In this document: positions 53,416 through 63,969 of the stretch, one piece after another
Layout of the letters: every line of letters begins with the position of its first letter
Numbering within the stretch: position 1 is the first letter of the stretch
Assembly (NCBI RefSeq): GCF_038502225.1
Contig: NC_091352.1
Span: 23,500,803-23,564,802 of the forward strand
DNA from: Cherax quadricarinatus
Taxonomy: Eukaryota; Arthropoda; Malacostraca; Decapoda; Parastacidae
Reading direction: 5' to 3'
DNA length: 64,000 nucleotides
Notes under the pieces: generated by a model
What the model was told of the DNA's origin: nothing
Seen by the model: the letters and a program-made list of their open reading frames with translations, nothing else
Database searches by the model: none
Program-made: the position numbers and the translations under genes

Positions 53416-54240
53416 TCAAGGCCTAGAGAGGACATCAGCAATGAGATTATGTTTTCATTTTATATGGGAAATGGTAATAGAGAAGGGTTGAATTCTCAAA
53501 GCCCAACGAAGTATTCTGGCGTTCTTCGATTTCATAGAATTTATGAAGGTCAAAGGATTATGATCGGAGTACACCGATATCTGATGGGTAGAAGATCCTA
53601 AATATACATCAAAATTCTCTAGGCATACAACGAGAGCTAAGGCTTCTTTTTCTATAGTTGAATAATTAATTTGGTGTTTCTTTAACTTAGAAGAAAAATA
53701 AGAAACAGGTTGTAATAGGTCAGAATTTGGAGCCTTCTGTAACAATGCGGCTCCCAAAGCATACGCACTGGCATCTATTTGTAAGTGGAATGGTTTATTA
53801 AAATCAGGACTTAGCAATACTGGGGAAGAGGATAGTAATCTTTTTAAACGATTAAAAGCAATTTCACAGTCCTGAGTCCATGAAAACTTTGTTTTTGGAC
53901 TTGTTAATTCAGTTAGGGGAAAAGCTACCTGTGCAAAATTCGGACAGAACCGACGGTAGTAACCGGCAACTCCTAAAAATCTTGATACGCTTTTCCTATC
54001 CTTAGGGGTAGGAAATTCTAAGAGGGCCTTTACTTTGGCGTTCAAAGGAGCGACTTCACCTTGTCCAATCCGAAATCCTAAGTATTTAATTTTCGTCTGG
54101 CCAAACTCACACTTGGACAAATTCACTGTAAAATTATGTTTACTTAAGGCGTCAAACAAGGCTTTAAGCTGTCTAAGGTGTTGGGGCCAACTGTCGCTGT
54201 ATACGACTAAGTCGTCTAAGTAAGCTTCTACTCCGTCCAA
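53416..54240 (-). pseudogene. pol: pol: end of reverse transcriptase and RNase H
   Basis: Reading starts just after an in-frame TGA (54241-54243). YLDDLVVYSD at 54222 downward is the RT active-site motif C (catalytic Asp pair). The thumb region follows (KCEFGQTKIKYLGF, FLGVAGYYRRF). RNase H follows with DASAYALGAALLQ (first Asp near residue 156), YSTIEKEALALV (catalytic Glu) and YSDHNPLTF (Asp). A TGA at 53455-53457 interrupts the frame, which continues as HNLIADVLSR, the usual RNase H C-terminus, to a TGA at 53416-53418. Frame and strand match the upstream pol parts. Confidence 0.93.
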
Positions 54241-55338
54241 TCAGCCCGTAAGTATGTTCATAATACGCTGGAACGTAGAGGCCGCGTTACAGAAGCCGAA
54301 AGGCATAACGCAATACTTGTATAGGCCACCAGGTATCGTAAAAGCCGATATCTCTTGAGCTCTTGGTGACAACGGGACTTGGTAATACCCTCTTAACAAG
54401 TCCAATTTACTGATATACTTAGCTCTGGAGACCTTGTCTATTAAGTCGTCAATTCTGGGTATTGGAAACCCATCAGGTACTGTTACAGCATTGACTTTTC
54501 TAAAATCCGTGCACATACGGGAGGTTCCATCTGGTTTGGGGACTAGAATGCACGGGGATGCCCAAGGACTGTTACTTGATTTTATCAACCCGTGTGAGAG
54601 TAAGAAGTTCACCTCTGCCTCTAGCTCACCTTGTTTCTTGGGACTCACTCTGTAGGGAGATTGCTTGATTGGAGTAGGTTCTCTGAGAGTAACATCGTGC
54701 ACACCCAACGTACACGGTTTTGGGACGTCATTGAATAGGTGGAGATTTGCCTTAATCAGGGATTTTATTTCGTGTCCTTTGTCCACTTCCAGATTTATCA
54801 GTAGAGAATTTAAATTCTTTAAGGCTGTCGAATTGTTCAGAAGAACTGGTATTCCTATCATTTCATCCGAACTTACTGGAACCCGTTCTTGGTTCAGAGG
54901 AGTTATAGTAGAAACTGGTGAAACGATTCCTGAATAGGGTTTAAGTTGGTTAACGTGATACGTCCGTTGTGAGTTCCTCTTCTTCGGCGTCCTTACCAAG
55001 TAGTTCACGTCACTTAGGCGCTTCACGATTTCTAAAGGACCTTCAAATTTGGGCTGTAGAGCATGTCCCTGATGAAATCGTTGAACCAGAACTTGATCTT
55101 TTGGTTCAAATGAACGAAGTTTAGTTCGACGATCGTATTCCTCCTTTATCTTACTCTGTGCTTGTCGTAAGTTTTCGGCGGACAATTCTCTAGCTAGGCT
55201 CAGGCGTTCTTTCATTAAGGTAGGAGAGCTCCTAAAAGTCGGCGTTTCTTCCCCGGTCCAAGCTTCTTTGAGAACCTGTACTGGTCCTCTAATTTGATGC
55301 CCATATATTAACTCAAATGGCGAAAACTTCAAGTTGTC
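54241..55338 (-). pseudogene. pol: pol: integrase C-terminus joined to reverse transcriptase
   Basis: Follows an in-frame TAA at 55339-55341. The first 125 residues finish the integrase: FSPFELIYGH, then a GPY/F-type module (FEGPLEIVKRL through VNQLKPY). A linker of roughly 50 residues leads straight into reverse transcriptase: LFNDVPKPCTLGVHDV, SPWASPCILVPKPDGT, KLDLLRGYYQV (motif A Asp) and VMPFGFCNAASTFQR (motif B). Integrase C-terminus and RT N-terminus in one uninterrupted frame is direct evidence that integrase precedes RT. The segment ends at an in-frame TGA (54241-54243), 18 nt before YLDD. Confidence 0.93.
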
Positions 55339-56781
55339 TTATTCGCTTTCTCTTAGGGCAAACAAGAGTAGTGGAATACCTTCATCCCAATCTTTGGAAT
55401 ACTGTAAACAATAGGACCTCATCATAATCTTCAAAGTTTGATGGAACCTTTCCACCACGCCTTGTGATTGGGGTCGATAGGCCGTCGCATAAACCGTCTT
55501 GACCCCTAACTGAGCCAAGGCTTCACGGAAAAATTTTGAAGTAAAATTCGACCCTTGATCCGATTGAACTTCTCTTGGAAATCCAAAGTGAGAGAAGAAC
55601 TTAATCAGTGCTCTCACTATTAGGCGAGCATTAATCCTCCTGAGAGGAACTGCTTCCGGGTACCTGGTGACTGTGTCCATGATAGTGAACAGGAACTGGT
55701 TGCCCTGCCGAGTCTTGGGTAGCGGGCCGACACAGTCGATCACCAGACGTGAAAAGGGTTCGCCTGTTACTTGTATAGGGTTCAACGGCGCAGGTGGTGG
55801 ATTATGTGCAGGTTTGCCTACTAGTTGACACGCGGAACAGCTTCTTACATACCGTTCCACTTCTTCCTTCATTTTTGGCCATGTGAAGTGCTTAGCATTT
55901 TTTCTAAAAGTCTTCTTTTGTCCCAGATGTCCACCTTGAGGACTGTCATGAGCAAACTTACATGCTAAATTTCTAAACGGGGTAGGCAAGACCACTAGAT
56001 GATCACTTTTAAGAGATCCTAGTTTCTTTTTCAGTAAGTCCTTCTCCCAATAGTAAGAGCTGTCACTTTTAAGGGCTTCTTCTCCCAACACAGCAAGCTT
56101 CCTGAGGTCACTTAAGGAGGGGTCTATTCGGAGTTCTCTTACTAGATCCTCCTTCGAGAATAAATCTATTTCGGAAACCACCGACTTAGGAACTGGTATC
56201 GGTTCTGGGTGGATTGTTGGCTCGACACTCGAGCTTTCGTTGAATATGTCTCTTACTCCTACGTCGACGTCGTCCATGACTTCCTCCGATACCAACGGAG
56301 AACGCGACTGTTTGGTCATCGCCCGGGTTACTACGCTCAGAGGAAAGAGGGTAGGTTCCGTTCGTCGGGCTTCGATGACGTAATTTTCCTCGGTTGGATT
56401 TTCCATAACTATGGGCTCTTTCCATATTCCTTCTTCCGCTAAGTCGTTCCCAATCAATAGGTCTACGTCTTTTATGGGGAAGTTAGTTGGAGACACTCCG
56501 ATTGACGTCCAGCCTGTAAAAATAGGAGTTTCAACATATAACTTGTACAGGGGTACTCGCGTAGTGGAGCCACCATAAGCTTCCAACAGAGCGTCGAAAC
56601 CCGTATATGATCTGGCGGGGAATGATAACAGTCCTTCTCTTAATAATGTTAAGTAGGACCCCGTATCCCTAAAGGAATTTACTTGCAACAACTGGCTATC
56701 GGTAATTCCTACTTTGCTTTTGGAAAAGTAAGGACTCATAGCCCTTGACAAGTTTGACGATGATACCCATATTCTGCTTAG
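55339..56781 (-). pseudogene. pol: pol: protease and integrase
   Basis: The frame opens after the TGA at 56782-56784. An aspartic protease is indicated by FRDTGS (Asp-Thr-Gly near 56665) and VDLLIGNDLA about 70 residues later. After an acidic linker comes the integrase. Its HHCC zinc finger has His268, His275, Cys305 and Cys308 (numbered from the Met at 56751), and its core has Asp339, Asp398 and Glu434 with 35 residues between the last two (DDX35E). Integrase inserts the cDNA copy into the host genome. The frame stops at a TAA in the middle of a conserved stretch between integrase core and C-terminus. Confidence 0.93.
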
Positions 56782-58349
56782 TCAACTAGGAGGATCTGTT
56801 AGTTTTCCTTGGGACAGAGCGTCTACTCTTGGCTCGGACTTCCTTGGATGAGTCGTAGAGGATATTATTTGTGTGGGCAATCTATAGGATGGACTCCTTC
56901 CCTGGTCCCTATCACGCTTAAAGCAATGTGATTTGAAATGTCCCAGCTTCGAACAGTACGAACATTTAATTTTTTCCCATGACCTATCTGGTCTATAGGA
57001 TGAGCTCGATTGAATTTGGTGTTTTACTTCGGGTTTACTTGTTACACGGGAGTGAATGGGTTGGGTAGGTCGCTTACCGAAAGGCTTCGCAGGTTCGGGT
57101 CTCGTTGCTGGTTTGATAACCTGGCCGCTTTCAGATTGTACCAACCTCTGGGAAATCTCAAAGTTGTCTGCCAGCGCGGCAGTCTCTAACAACGTCGTTT
57201 GCGGATGGCCAACAAGATACTGGCGAACTCCCTCTGGAAAATTTGCATACAAATCTTCTAGTAACATTAATTGTGATAGATCTTTTAAAGTCGCGACCCG
57301 AGAAGCTCGACACCAACGTTCAAACGCCACTGCTTTCCCTCGGGCAAAATCTAAATAAGTTTGTCCTGTTTGCCGTTTCATGGAACGAAAAGCTATTTGG
57401 TAACTAATAGGGAGCATGTCATATGCTTCTAAAATAGTTCTCTTTACTACGTCGTACTGGACATAAAACTCATATGGTAAGGAGGCGACACAAGACTGCG
57501 CCTTTCCATATAGAGACGTGTGCAGCAATGTGGCCCATTTGTCTTTGGGCCAGCCCATTGAACGTGCCTAATTCTCAAAAATTTCAAAGAATTCATCTGG
57601 CCTGGTTACAGACCGGGCCGCGGGGGCGTTGACCCCCGAAACTCTCTCCAGGTAAACTCCAGGTAAGTCTGTTTCGTTAAACTTAGGTACCATCAGAGCT
57701 GCTTTATGCAAGTCAAACCCGGTTACAGTGCTCTTCACGTCTCTTTCTTCCGGAACTCCCTTCTGCTTTGTTTCAAAACGAAACCTTTCACGCCTAAATT
57801 CTTCCTCGTTTAGACGTCTTCTAGCTTCGATTTGAGAGTTTTGTAATAGTAATATGCGTTCTATTCTCTCTAGTTGTTCGGACGTGAAATTCCCAAGAGG
57901 TAATGACACCGAGGGGAATTCGGGCGTCTTCTCCGGAAGTATTTTTGGACGAGCACCAGTCCTAAAATTATCCCCATCATTTGACTGAGGGTTCGTTCCA
58001 ACCACCGATACATACTCCGGGGAAATGAACGGGAGAGAGCTTTGAGACTGGTCTGAGTAGTAAGGCCTTGTAAACCCTGGTTCAACTTCATTATTTAAGG
58101 CAGTTCCCGTCCGTGGGATTTCTACTTCCTCGAACTGAGAAATAAAACTATCTTCCAAATCTAATTCTGGCATTGCTTGGGATTTCGGAAATAATCTATC
58201 ATTAATTAGGGACCTAAGAGTCTCTGCGCTATGGTATCTATTATAAGGTATATCTAACTGTCTAGCTATTTCCAACACGTCTGTAATTTTAAAGTGTCAA
58301 GAGTAGCCTCTGTTAATTCATCTAATAATGACTTAATTTCTGGATCCAT
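56782..58349 (-). pseudogene. gag: gag with SCAN-like capsid region and CCHC knuckle
   Basis: I place the start at the ATG 58347-58349 (MDPEIKSLLDELTEATL), 65 nt after the primer-binding site. A one-base frameshift near 58280 moves reading into the frame used by all of pol. An in-frame TAG lies at 57568-57570. After it, QIAFRSMKRQTGQTYLDFA, AFERWCRAS, LSQLMLLEDLYANFPEGV and TTLLETAALADNF (about 57410-57150) resemble the helical SCAN domain, which is derived from the capsid of Gmr1-like elements. A zinc knuckle CX2CX4HX4C (Cys, Cys, His, Cys at 56994-56953) follows for RNA packaging. The end is a TGA at 56782-56784, in frame with pol. Confidence 0.85.
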
Positions 58350-58414
58350 TTTCTTAATTCTCGCAAGGGAGCTTAATTTTAATGCAAAACAAATATGTAC
58401 TTCAGGGTAAGTAT
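58350..58414 (-). other. Leader between primer-binding site and gag
   Basis: 65 bp of untranslated leader, a short but normal length. Confidence 0.6.
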
Positions 58415-58433
58415 CTCCCGGACAGACAACCCA
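58415..58433 (-). other. Primer-binding site
   Basis: The minus strand reads TGGGTTGTCTGTCCGGGAG two bases after the LTR end CGTAACA. It begins with TGG, complementary to the CCA end of a tRNA, and its GTCCGGGA part resembles tRNA-Pro-type primer sites. This fixes the 5' LTR end at 58436. Confidence 0.85.
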
Positions 58434-58435
58434 TT

Positions 58436-59128
58436 TGTTACGACTTAATCTTCACAGTAACAATAGGGACACAAATAACTCCTTTTTTTTTTGTTAGTTT
58501 TATTTTATTACCAATCATTTAGTTTCATTGGTAATTGGTTAGTGAATTAAAATAACCACAAGCAATTATAAATGAAGTACTATACAGCAAGAAACCCAAT
58601 CTTACATTCAAATTCTCATTAACAGAGTATGATACAATAATTTCAATTAATAATCTACTAATCTCACCATTTAACTCTTATAGAAAGGTCTAGGGTAACG
58701 AAATAGTTATCTTTCATAAGTGACATGAATTACCAGACTTCTGGCAAAGGCAAGACAATAGACTTGGTATAAAGTTTTAGTTTAAGCTAGGAGCTTTGGG
58801 TTGAAGACCAGTACCGAGTCAGAGCTAGGAGCTGACTGACTCACTCAACTACTTCATAGTATGACTTCAGCTCGGCCAGAAGGCGACGCGTGGCGTCAAT
58901 TCTAGAACCACCAATTGGTCACTACAGTAGTGGTTACACATTCGTAATACCTAACCTAATAATAATATAATATAATATTATAATTATAATAATCATGGGG
59001 AAAGATATAATATAATACAATATAATACAAAGAGAGTACTTTTGATGATTCATACTGTACCCGATAATAATATATAGTCGAACCTGCTTTATCTAGCTAG
59101 TAATAAAGTGGTTCGAGATATATTATTA
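58436..59128 (-). repeat. 5' LTR, first 65 bp missing
   Basis: Ends CGTAACA at 58442-58436, the inverted complement of the TGTTACG that starts the 3' LTR, so the LTR has 7-bp terminal inverted repeats. Two overlapping AATAAA poly(A) signals lie at 58499-58509 on the minus strand. Homology to the 3' LTR stops at 59128, 65 bp short of the TGTTACG start, and unrelated sequence begins there. Confidence 0.88.
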
Positions 59129-59394
59129 TCATTGTCTGCATCGCTATTGGGCCGTGCAGACCCCCTTGCCTGACGCTCCTCAGTAACCTGACAACAGTGG
59201 TACGAAGAGGTGTTGTGCATTCGCTGCCTGGATGAGGTAGAGTGCTTTCGTGCTTTGCACCCCTCTACTGTTTCCCAGACGTGCTAATCAGTCAAATGAT
59301 TGTCCTCTTCGCTTCCGGGCCGAGTGGACGTGCTGCGCAGGCGCTCCCGATTCAGTTGATTTTCTGCGCAGTTTACCTGTTTTGAGCAATCAAA
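59129..59394 (+). promoter_or_regulatory. Presumed 5' UTR/internal promoter region of the non-LTR element
   Basis: A higher-GC segment upstream of ORF1, from the LTR break to AATCAAAATGG. By analogy with other non-LTR elements it should hold an internal promoter, but I see no motif that proves it. Confidence 0.4.
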
Positions 59395-60648
59395 ATGGCG
59401 GACAGACATGGACGCAGGGTGAATACTGTCTGTGTGGTGCTGGTACGTGGTGCCCTGAGTAGTTCTACAATGCAGGTGCTGCTGCCAAGTATTATCCGCG
59501 ATGTATACGGCATACCGAACGAAGAGTTGTATGGTGTAGCAGTGAATGGAGTGTACAGGATCTTCATCAAGTTCAAGAGTGCTGGGTTTTACTCCAGCAT
59601 AGTCGACGCGTTTCAAGAAAAGAGGATGACCGTTAATTCTGCAGTGGAGGTCTGCCTACATGACGTATCAAGCTATGTAACGTGGGTAAAGGTGAGAAAT
59701 GTCCCCTTTGAGGCCTTGGAATATGATGTTGTGGAGGTATTCCGTAGGTATGGCAAGATCCATTCGGCACAGTTGGGAGTGTGGAAGGATGGGCCTTATA
59801 TGGGGCTGCCAGAGGGGTCTTAAACATTGAAGATGACATTGAGACAACCTATACCATCGTACGTTCTGATGGAAGAGTTCAGAACACAGGTTTATGTATA
59901 TTATGCAGGACAGCGTCGGACATGTAGGCTGTGCGGGTCTTATGACCATATGGCGGCCCAATGTCATCAAAGGCAGGGACGGAGGGAACAGGTGCCAACA
60001 ACTGTGGAACGACAGCTGCTCTCCTTGGCACCTGCGACAGGTGAAGCTGCAAGACAGGCGTCTGGAAGTTGGAGTGAAGAAGTAGACAGAGCGGAGTCGG
60101 AGATGGGAGCGTGCGACACGTTACCTGTGGGAACTGTGTCTGAGCGACCATCTACGGATGAGACTGTTGACAGAAGTGACTTACAACAGGATGGTCTGTT
60201 GGACGAGGTCTTGAAAGACTTCTTGGGGGAGGTGGAAGACAGTCAGGAAGGGGAGAAGGACGGGAGGGTATTGGAGGGGGTAGCAGCTGCACAAAAGTGT
60301 GAGAACACCTTGTGCAACGAGAGTAAGCAGCACACGGTGGAGGTTGAGGTGCACCAGGAGGACATGGATGCTGAGGAAACGTATGGAGGTGGCACACGTA
60401 AGCGAGCAGCTGGGACGTCTGATATGGAAGATGTCTTAACGCCAGGGCAGAGATCTGGAAAGAAACCTTGGAAGACTGGGCTAGAGCTACCGGGGAATGG
60501 TGGCACCGGTTCTGTGGTGCTGCAAGGGTCGAAGGAAAAGGGGGGAAACGGAGGTCTGGATAGACCAAGTGACAAACGTGGCTATAGTCAACAACCACGT
60601 CTTTCAAGCAACCTTCAAAAGCGGCGGGGAAAGCCGCCTTTATTGTAA
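59395..60648 (+). pseudogene. Non-LTR ORF1, RRM-like and CCHC, one in-frame stop
   Basis: The ATG at 59395 has a good initiation context (AAAATGG). The first 142 codons include WVKVRNVPFEALEY and DVVEVFRRYGKI, which look like an RNA-recognition-type fold. An in-frame TAA at 59821-59823 interrupts it. Reading continues with IPSYVLMEEF and a zinc knuckle CRLCGSYDHMAAQC (CX2CX4HX4C, 59923-59964), then a long acidic low-complexity tail. Total length would be about 417 codons. ORF1 proteins of this kind bind element RNA. Ends in tandem TAA TAA. Confidence 0.8.
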
Positions 60649-60651
60649 TAA

Positions 60652-61911
60652 TTCAAGGTGGTCACCATTAATGTTAACGGCCTGAGAGCTGAGATTAAGA
60701 GAGTGTGGATGGAATGGTTTTTAAGGAGATTTGATGTGGATATATGTTTCATACAGTAGCATAATTACAAGTTTGGATGTGAGTTGCGCTTGAAGGGTTA
60801 TAAGTTATATGTGAGTGGATCGGTGAGGTTAAAAGGGGGGGTTGCTGTGGCTGTGAAGGAAACCAGTCCCTTGCGTGTGTTGGGGTGGGAGGAGGGTGGG
60901 GGTGGAAGGGTGGTGCGGGTAGAGGGAGAGTGGGGTGAGACAAGGGTTTGTTTTATAGGAGTATACATGCCGGCGGATGGAAATGCAGCAGTTAAGGTAA
61001 CTTTCGTGAGGGATGTTTTGCTTTTTTATTTGAGGGGATTGCCTTTAGTTACTGTGATAGGAGGAGATTGGAATTGTGTCATACGACAGGGTGATGTGGA
61101 ACCGAGGGGGGCGGGTTGTGTGTTGGGGTTTTTACGCAATGTGTTGGGGGATGTGGGAGTTTTAGATGTAGTGGGGAGGGGTGGTTGGAGGATTGAGTAT
61201 ACATTTGTACGAAGGGGTTATGCTGCACGTCTGGATAGGCTCTATGCTACGGAGGCAATAAGAGTTCTGGGAGTTAGGACCTTTGATGTGGGGTTTTCGG
61301 ACCACAGGGCGGTTATTGCGGATCTTGATTGGGAGGGTATGGTTAGGATACACACTGGTTATTGGAAATTAAATGCGAGACTTGTGAAGGGGGAGGGGGT
61401 GAATGAGGCTTTTGGGGATTGGTGGCACTCTTTTTTGGGATCAAGGGATGTGGGGTCGTGTGTCTTGGAATGGTGGGAGAAGCGAGCTAAGCCGGGTATT
61501 GCTGGATTCTTTAAAAATAGGGGACGGGAAGAGGCCAGGTGGAGGTATGGGTTACAGAATTATTTGGAATGTCAGCTGAACGAGTGTTATGAGGAGGAAG
61601 TGGGGAAGCAGTATGGGACCGTGGAGCAACTTAGAGGTAGACTGGCGGAGATACACAATGACAGATTTGATGCTGTGCGTGTGAGGGCAAGATTGGAGGC
61701 TGTATTGTGGGGGGATAAACCTTCGGGAAGTGTTTTAAGACGTTTTAGGGTAAGGCAGAAGGAGTCAACTATTTTGCAATTAGAGGTTAGTGAGGATATG
61801 GGTGGATATCATAAGGGACAGGTGCTTACTACTACAGAAGGCATGAGTAATTATACTGATTTCTGGTTTCGAGAGAAATGGAGAAAGGGGGGGGGAGGGC
61901 GATGCTTTTGA
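60652..61911 (+). pseudogene. Non-LTR ORF2, endonuclease part
   Basis: Same frame as ORF1, directly after its tandem stops. VVTINVNGLR is endonuclease motif I. An in-frame TAG at 60757-60759 falls right at the next motif (DICFIQ, stop, HN), where a catalytic Glu is normally found. Then come FIGVYMPADGN, GGDWNCVI, RLDRLYAT and GFSDHRAVI, the usual apurinic/apyrimidinic endonuclease landmarks, so it nicks target DNA for target-primed reverse transcription. The first in-frame ATG (60709) lies after motif I, so the true start is unclear. A G9 run at 61887-61895 shifts the frame into a TGA at 61909-61911. Confidence 0.82.
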
Positions 61912-63969
61912 GGAAGTGTTGGAGGGGGGTGTGGGTTAGGGCAGAAAGAAGTGGAGGGGATGGAGATGGGAGGAGCGATTAGTGTGGGGGAAGTTGAGGA
62001 GGCAGTGTTTAACATGAGTACTGGAAAAGCGCCGGGCATCGATGGGATTTCAAATGATTTTTACAGAGTTCATTGGGAGCATATTAAGACTTGTCTGGTG
62101 GAGGTCATGAATTGTATGCTGCGGGAGGGCAAGCTAAGTCAGACACAAAGTATTGGAGTGGTGGTGTTGGTTCGGAAAAAGCAAGTGGGAAGTGTTTTAA
62201 GTGCGTATAGAGCTATCTCACTAATGTGTTCTGACTACAAGATTTTTGCAAAGATATTAGGTAATAGGATGAAGAAGGTAATTGGTGCGGTTGTACATAG
62301 GGGACAGATGGGTATACCGGGACGAAGTATGAGAGTTGGGCATGGGCGCATAAGGGACTTTTTGGAGGGTTGCGAGGGGGGAGGACTTTTGGGTATTGAT
62401 TGGGAGAATGCATATGACTGTGTGAATAGAAAATTTTTGAGGGCTTGTTTGTTGCGTCTGGGGTTTGGACTGGGAGTGGTGAGGTGGGTTGATACGCTAT
62501 ACTCAGCGGCTATGGTACGGGTCCAAGTTAATGGCAGATTGGGAAGGCTGGTTAAAATGGAGAGGGGATTACGGCAGGGGTGCCCTCTTTCACAAATTCT
62601 GTTTGCGTGCATGCAACATCTGTTCTATGGGCTCGTTGAGGGGGTGGGAGCTTTAAATGGGGAGAGGGAAGGGCGCTCAGGCATTGTGGGGTATGTGGAT
62701 GATACCACTATCCTGATAGAAGGGGTGGAGGAATTGCGTATGGTGGGGAGGGTGTTGGGGATTTTTGGGGAGGTGTCGGGAATGAGAGTAAATAGGGCGA
62801 AATCGTGTTTACTGGAGGTGGGTGCTTGGGTGGGGGGGGGCTTGGGGTTGGAGTTTGGGTGGGCAGTGGTGGATAATTTGAAGATTTGTGGAGTTTTATA
62901 CATGGCGAATGCGCAGGAGGCTAGGCAGGTAAATTCAGAGAGGGTAGTGGAGAAAGTAGTGAGTAGATTAAGGGGTTTACGGGCGGGAGATGTCACATTA
63001 CAGCAGAGGGCGGTAATAGTTAATTCGCTGGTTTACAGTAAGGTTTGGGGTATAGCGGAAGTGTATCCTTTGAGTACACAGGACGTACAAGAAATACAGA
63101 GACGTGCTCTACGTTATGTTTGGGGTTTTGGGAGAGCATGGCTGAGCAAGGAAGTGGTGATGTCGAATGTACGCAGAGGGGGTGTGGGTCTTTTAGCACT
63201 GGGGCCGAGGGTGAAAGCGATATATGTAAAACAGTCATTCGTTAGGGCTGGAGGGAAAAGAGGGGTAAGAGTGGGGAAGGTGATGGGGGATGTGCGGAGA
63301 TGGTGGGGAGGTAAAGAGTTAATTGAATGTGAGGATATGCTGAGGGTTTTGTTATTGGTTAAAGATGTTGAGCGACTTAAACTGGGGCGTTTGGTATCAT
63401 TGAGTGGGAGGAAGGAAATCCTGCAGGGCGTATCGGTCTATCCATTGTATGATTGGGGGACGATATGGGAAGACTTCAGGAGGCTCAGGTTAATGCCTAG
63501 GGTACGTGAGTTGGTATACAGATTCATGATGGGGATCCTAGCTTCAAAAGCAGTTTTGAGTTTAATGGGTTTGGTGAGGGAACCGTCCTGCAGTCAGTGT
63601 GGTGAGCTGGAAACGGCATTTCATGCAGTTTATTTTTGTGAAGAATTGAGGGAGGTACGGATGTGGTTGGCGAGGGTTTTTCGTCTGTTAGGTGGGGGTA
63701 ATGTAGAGACCCTGCGAGCTTTAACATTAGAGGTAAAAGGGGTATCACGGGAGGTAAAAAGGGCGATTATGTATGTGGTAGTGGATTTTCTGTATATTTC
63801 CTGGGGAATGAGAGATGCTGGGGGTAGGATTCGAATTAAGGCAATTGCAGCGCGTATATACAGGACTGCTCGTAGGAACAAACTTATTTATGGGAGTCAG
63901 TGGGGAGCTTGTTTTCCAGAGAACTACAGAGAGATTACAGTCAGTCGTCTCCAGCAATTGGTACAGTGA
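61912..63969 (+). pseudogene. Non-LTR ORF2, reverse transcriptase and C-terminal zinc motif
   Basis: Continues the protein after a second slip at the G6 run 61924-61929 returns reading to the original frame. From the Met at 61951: GKAPGIDGI (residues 25-33), LGIDWENAYD (motif A), GLRQGCPLSQILFA (motif B), YVDDTTI (motif C, 62692-62703) and GMRVNRAKS. The C-terminal part has CSQC then HAVYFC (63589 onward), a zinc motif typical of L1/Tx1-like ORF2. The C-terminus is intact, ending QQLVQ and TGA at 63967-63969. The polymerase core shows no lost catalytic residue. Confidence 0.9.

Larger units (their letters stand above)
52745..59128 (-). mobile_element. Gmr1-like Ty3/Gypsy LTR retrotransposon, truncated at both ends
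   Basis: A minus-strand element with LTR remnants at 58436-59128 (5') and 52745-53234 (3'). The 425 bp present in both copies (52745-53169 and 58704-59128) differ at six positions and no indels. Between them lie a primer-binding site, gag, pol and a polypurine tract. Pol domain order is protease, integrase, reverse transcriptase, RNase H, as in Ty1/copia, but the domains are Ty3/Gypsy-like and gag has a SCAN-like region; both are features of the Gmr1 clade. No env is present. No target-site duplication can be found because both outer LTR edges are missing. Five in-frame stops and one frameshift make this copy non-autonomous. Confidence 0.92.

Noticed and set aside
54035..57358. Plus-strand open frames across the pol region
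   Set aside because: Shadows of the minus-strand gag-pol frame, without recognisable domains.
52740..59133. Target-site duplication around the LTR element
   Set aside because: TTCAG on the left and TCATT on the right do not match. The true LTR edges are absent on both sides, so none is expected.
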